Origin: Bacteroidales bacterium
GTDB lineage: Bacteria > Bacteroidota > Bacteroidia > Bacteroidales > F082
Assembly (NCBI GenBank): GCA_900771045.1
Contig: CAAGMM010000285.1
Span: forward strand, 1-6,696
Direction: 5' to 3'
DNA length: 6,696 bases
Made by a program: the position numbers and the translations under genes. This document shows positions 5,536-6,696 of the stretch, one piece after another. The stretch's first letter is position 1, and each line of letters starts with the position of its first letter. The notes beneath the pieces were generated by a model. It was not told the origin of the DNA and did not search any database. It worked only from the letters and a program-made list of their open reading frames with translations.

Positions 5536-6696
5536 TTATTTCTCAAGCCTTATTCTCGCATCAACGGCGGTGACGTACTTCGGATTGCCGAGAAGCGGGT
5601 TCAGATCCATCTCGGCTATCTCCGGAGCGGCCTGAACGAGAGCCGAAACCCTCGCTATCTGTTCGGCGTAAAGGTCGATGTTGACCGGCAACTGGCCTCG
5701 AACGCCCTGAAGTATCTTGTATCCGCGCAATTTGGTGAGCATCTCCTTAGCCTCGGAAGCGCTGATCGGGGCAAGTGCCGACTGCACGTCCTTCAAGACC
5801 TCGATGAAGATTCCGCCGAGACCGAAGAATATCTGATGCCCGAACTTCGCATCGCGGATGGCTCCGATATAGACGTCCGTTCCGTCAAGCATCGGATACA
5901 TCTCGACAGCATACGTGTCCTTGATAGCCATCAAGCGGTCAAACTCCTTGGAAACGGTGTCAAGGTCTTTGACATTCAGCGTCACGCCGCCGACATCCGA
6001 CTTGTGGAGCGGCCCTACGACCTTCATCACAAGCGGCGTGTCTTTCGAACAACCGACTTCTTTCGCAAAATTCAACGCGTCATCCTTCTTGCTCACCTCA
6101 ACCGACTTCTTACGGCTGATTCCGGCTGCGTCAAGAAGTTCGTTATAGTCGGCGATGTCCATATAACCGTCTTTGCAACGCTCAACGGTTCTGCGGATGC
6201 GTGCCACGTCAATAACAGGCTGTTCGACATTTTCGGGCTGCGGTTTCGGGGTGTGGTATATCTTGCAGATGGCGTTTCCGAGTATGCACTCCTCCGGGAA
6301 GTTGATTCGTCCCTTGTCGATGAATTCCTGAATCTCGTCTTTGACGTTGATGATGGACGGAAGCACGGGGAAGATGGGCTTCTTGCAGGTCTTCATCTTC
6401 TCATGGAGAAGCGCATAGACCTCGCGGTTGGAGAACAGTCCCGGCGAGCCGAAAATCACGACGGAGAAATCGATGTTTTCGAAGTCGTTCTCAACGGCGT
6501 CGATGATATATCCGAGCTGCTCGGCCGTGCCTGTTGCGAGGAAGTCGATGGGGTTGCCGACGGAGCTGCCGGCGAATAACTTGGCGAGAAGGTCTTTCGC
6601 TTTCGGATGGTCTTTCAATGCCGGGACCTCCATGCCGCCGTTGGAAAGTACGTCGGTGAGCATGACTGCCGGGCCGCCTGCGTGTGTGATGACGGC
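5536..6696 (-). CDS. ADP-forming acetate/acyl-CoA ligase (acyl-CoA synthetase), C-terminal part, 5' truncated by window edge
   Basis: The frame is open to the right edge (codons read AVITHAGGPAVM before the internal ATG at 6663), so that ATG is not the start; 386 residues are visible. The enzyme family interconverts acyl-CoA + ADP + Pi with acid + CoA + ATP, conserving energy in anaerobes. Numbered from the edge, residues 1 to about 145 are the end of the CoA-ligase (alpha-subunit-like) region, with THAGGPA at 4-10 and GNPIDFLATGT at 47-57. A proline-rich linker (about 149-160) joins this to the ATP-grasp (beta-subunit-like) domain at about 163-386. That domain carries VMK (K225), the HKSDVGGV motif with H231, the likely phosphorylated histidine of the ATP-grasp half, GLGGIF at 292-297, and EMDLNPLL (E362, D364, N366), the probable Mg-ATP ligands. 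The fused alpha-beta arrangement is the usual bacterial form. The CoA-binding domain and the second phosphohistidine lie outside the window. Acyl substrate range (acetyl, propionyl or aryl-acetyl) cannot be decided. It converges with the GH92 gene. Confidence 0.9.
   Translation of the reverse strand, partial: AVITHAGGPAVMLTDVLSNGGMEVPALKDHPKAKDLLAKLFAGSSVGNPIDFLATGTAEQLGYIIDAVENDFENIDFSVVIFGSPGLFSNREVYALLHEKMKTCKKPIFPVLPSIINVKDEIQEFIDKGRINFPEECILGNAICKIYHTPKPQPENVEQPVIDVARIRRTVERCKDGYMDIADYNELLDAAGISRKKSVEVSKKDDALNFAKEVGCSKDTPLVMKVVGPLHKSDVGGVTLNVKDLDTVSKEFDRLMAIKDTYAVEMYPMLDGTDVYIGAIRDAKFGHQIFFGLGGIFIEVLKDVQSALAPISASEAKEMLTKLRGYKILQGVRGQLPVNIDLYAEQIARVSALVQAAPEIAEMDLNPLLGNPKYVTAVDARIRLEK

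Noticed and set aside
5836..6579. A 247-codon open frame on the plus strand opposite the acyl-CoA synthetase gene
   Set aside because: The opposite strand carries intact ATP-grasp motifs throughout this stretch. The plus-strand translation shows no domain, and long antisense frames are expected in a gene with this codon usage.
5536..6663. A complete 375-residue synthetase beginning at the ATG at 6663
   Set aside because: The preceding eleven codons to the window edge (AVITHAGGPAV) continue a conserved family motif, so the gene is truncated by the window and begins outside it.

Overview
The window looks like a piece of chromosome from an anaerobic member of the Bacteroidales (phylum Bacteroidota). 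The evidence is the close family resemblance of the proteins (release factor 2, MeaB, ROK glucokinase, GH92 lipoprotein, fused acyl-CoA synthetase) to Bacteroides/Prevotella-type homologues, the TAnnTTTG-type promoter boxes upstream of two genes, and the absence of Shine-Dalgarno sequences before the starts. Genus and species cannot be fixed from the sequence. I see no rRNA, tRNA, CRISPR array, insertion sequence or phage gene.

Layout: (1) positions 1-335, plus strand, the last 110 residues of peptide chain release factor 2 (prfB), cut by the left edge. (2) 367-1455, minus strand, a complete MeaB-type GTPase, the chaperone of adenosylcobalamin-dependent methylmalonyl-CoA mutase, convergent with prfB. 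(3) 1456-1618, a divergent AT-rich promoter region with one -7 box for each direction and a 10-bp direct repeat. (4) 1619-2566 and 2575-5487, plus strand, a two-gene unit with 8 bases between the genes: a ROK-family sugar kinase, then a large lipoprotein glycoside hydrolase of family GH92 (alpha-mannosidase) with C-terminal Ig-like and F5/8-type carbohydrate-binding modules. (5) 5496-5527, a GC-rich hairpin between two convergent genes, serving as terminator for one or both. (6) 5536-6696, minus strand, the C-terminal 386 residues of an ADP-forming acetyl-/acyl-CoA synthetase, cut by the right edge.

The kinase and mannosidase probably work together: the exported GH92 enzyme would release mannose from alpha-mannosides (host N-glycans or fungal mannan are the usual GH92 substrates), and the cytosolic ROK kinase would phosphorylate the imported hexose. 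MeaB (propionate/succinate branch) and the ADP-forming synthetase (acyl-CoA to acid plus ATP) are both acyl-CoA fermentation functions, but they are not adjacent and nothing in the sequence links them. I found no clearly undescribed system. The points most worth a second look are the possibly leaderless meaB transcript, the kinase-mannosidase pair, and the catalytic-site and module details of the GH92 enzyme.
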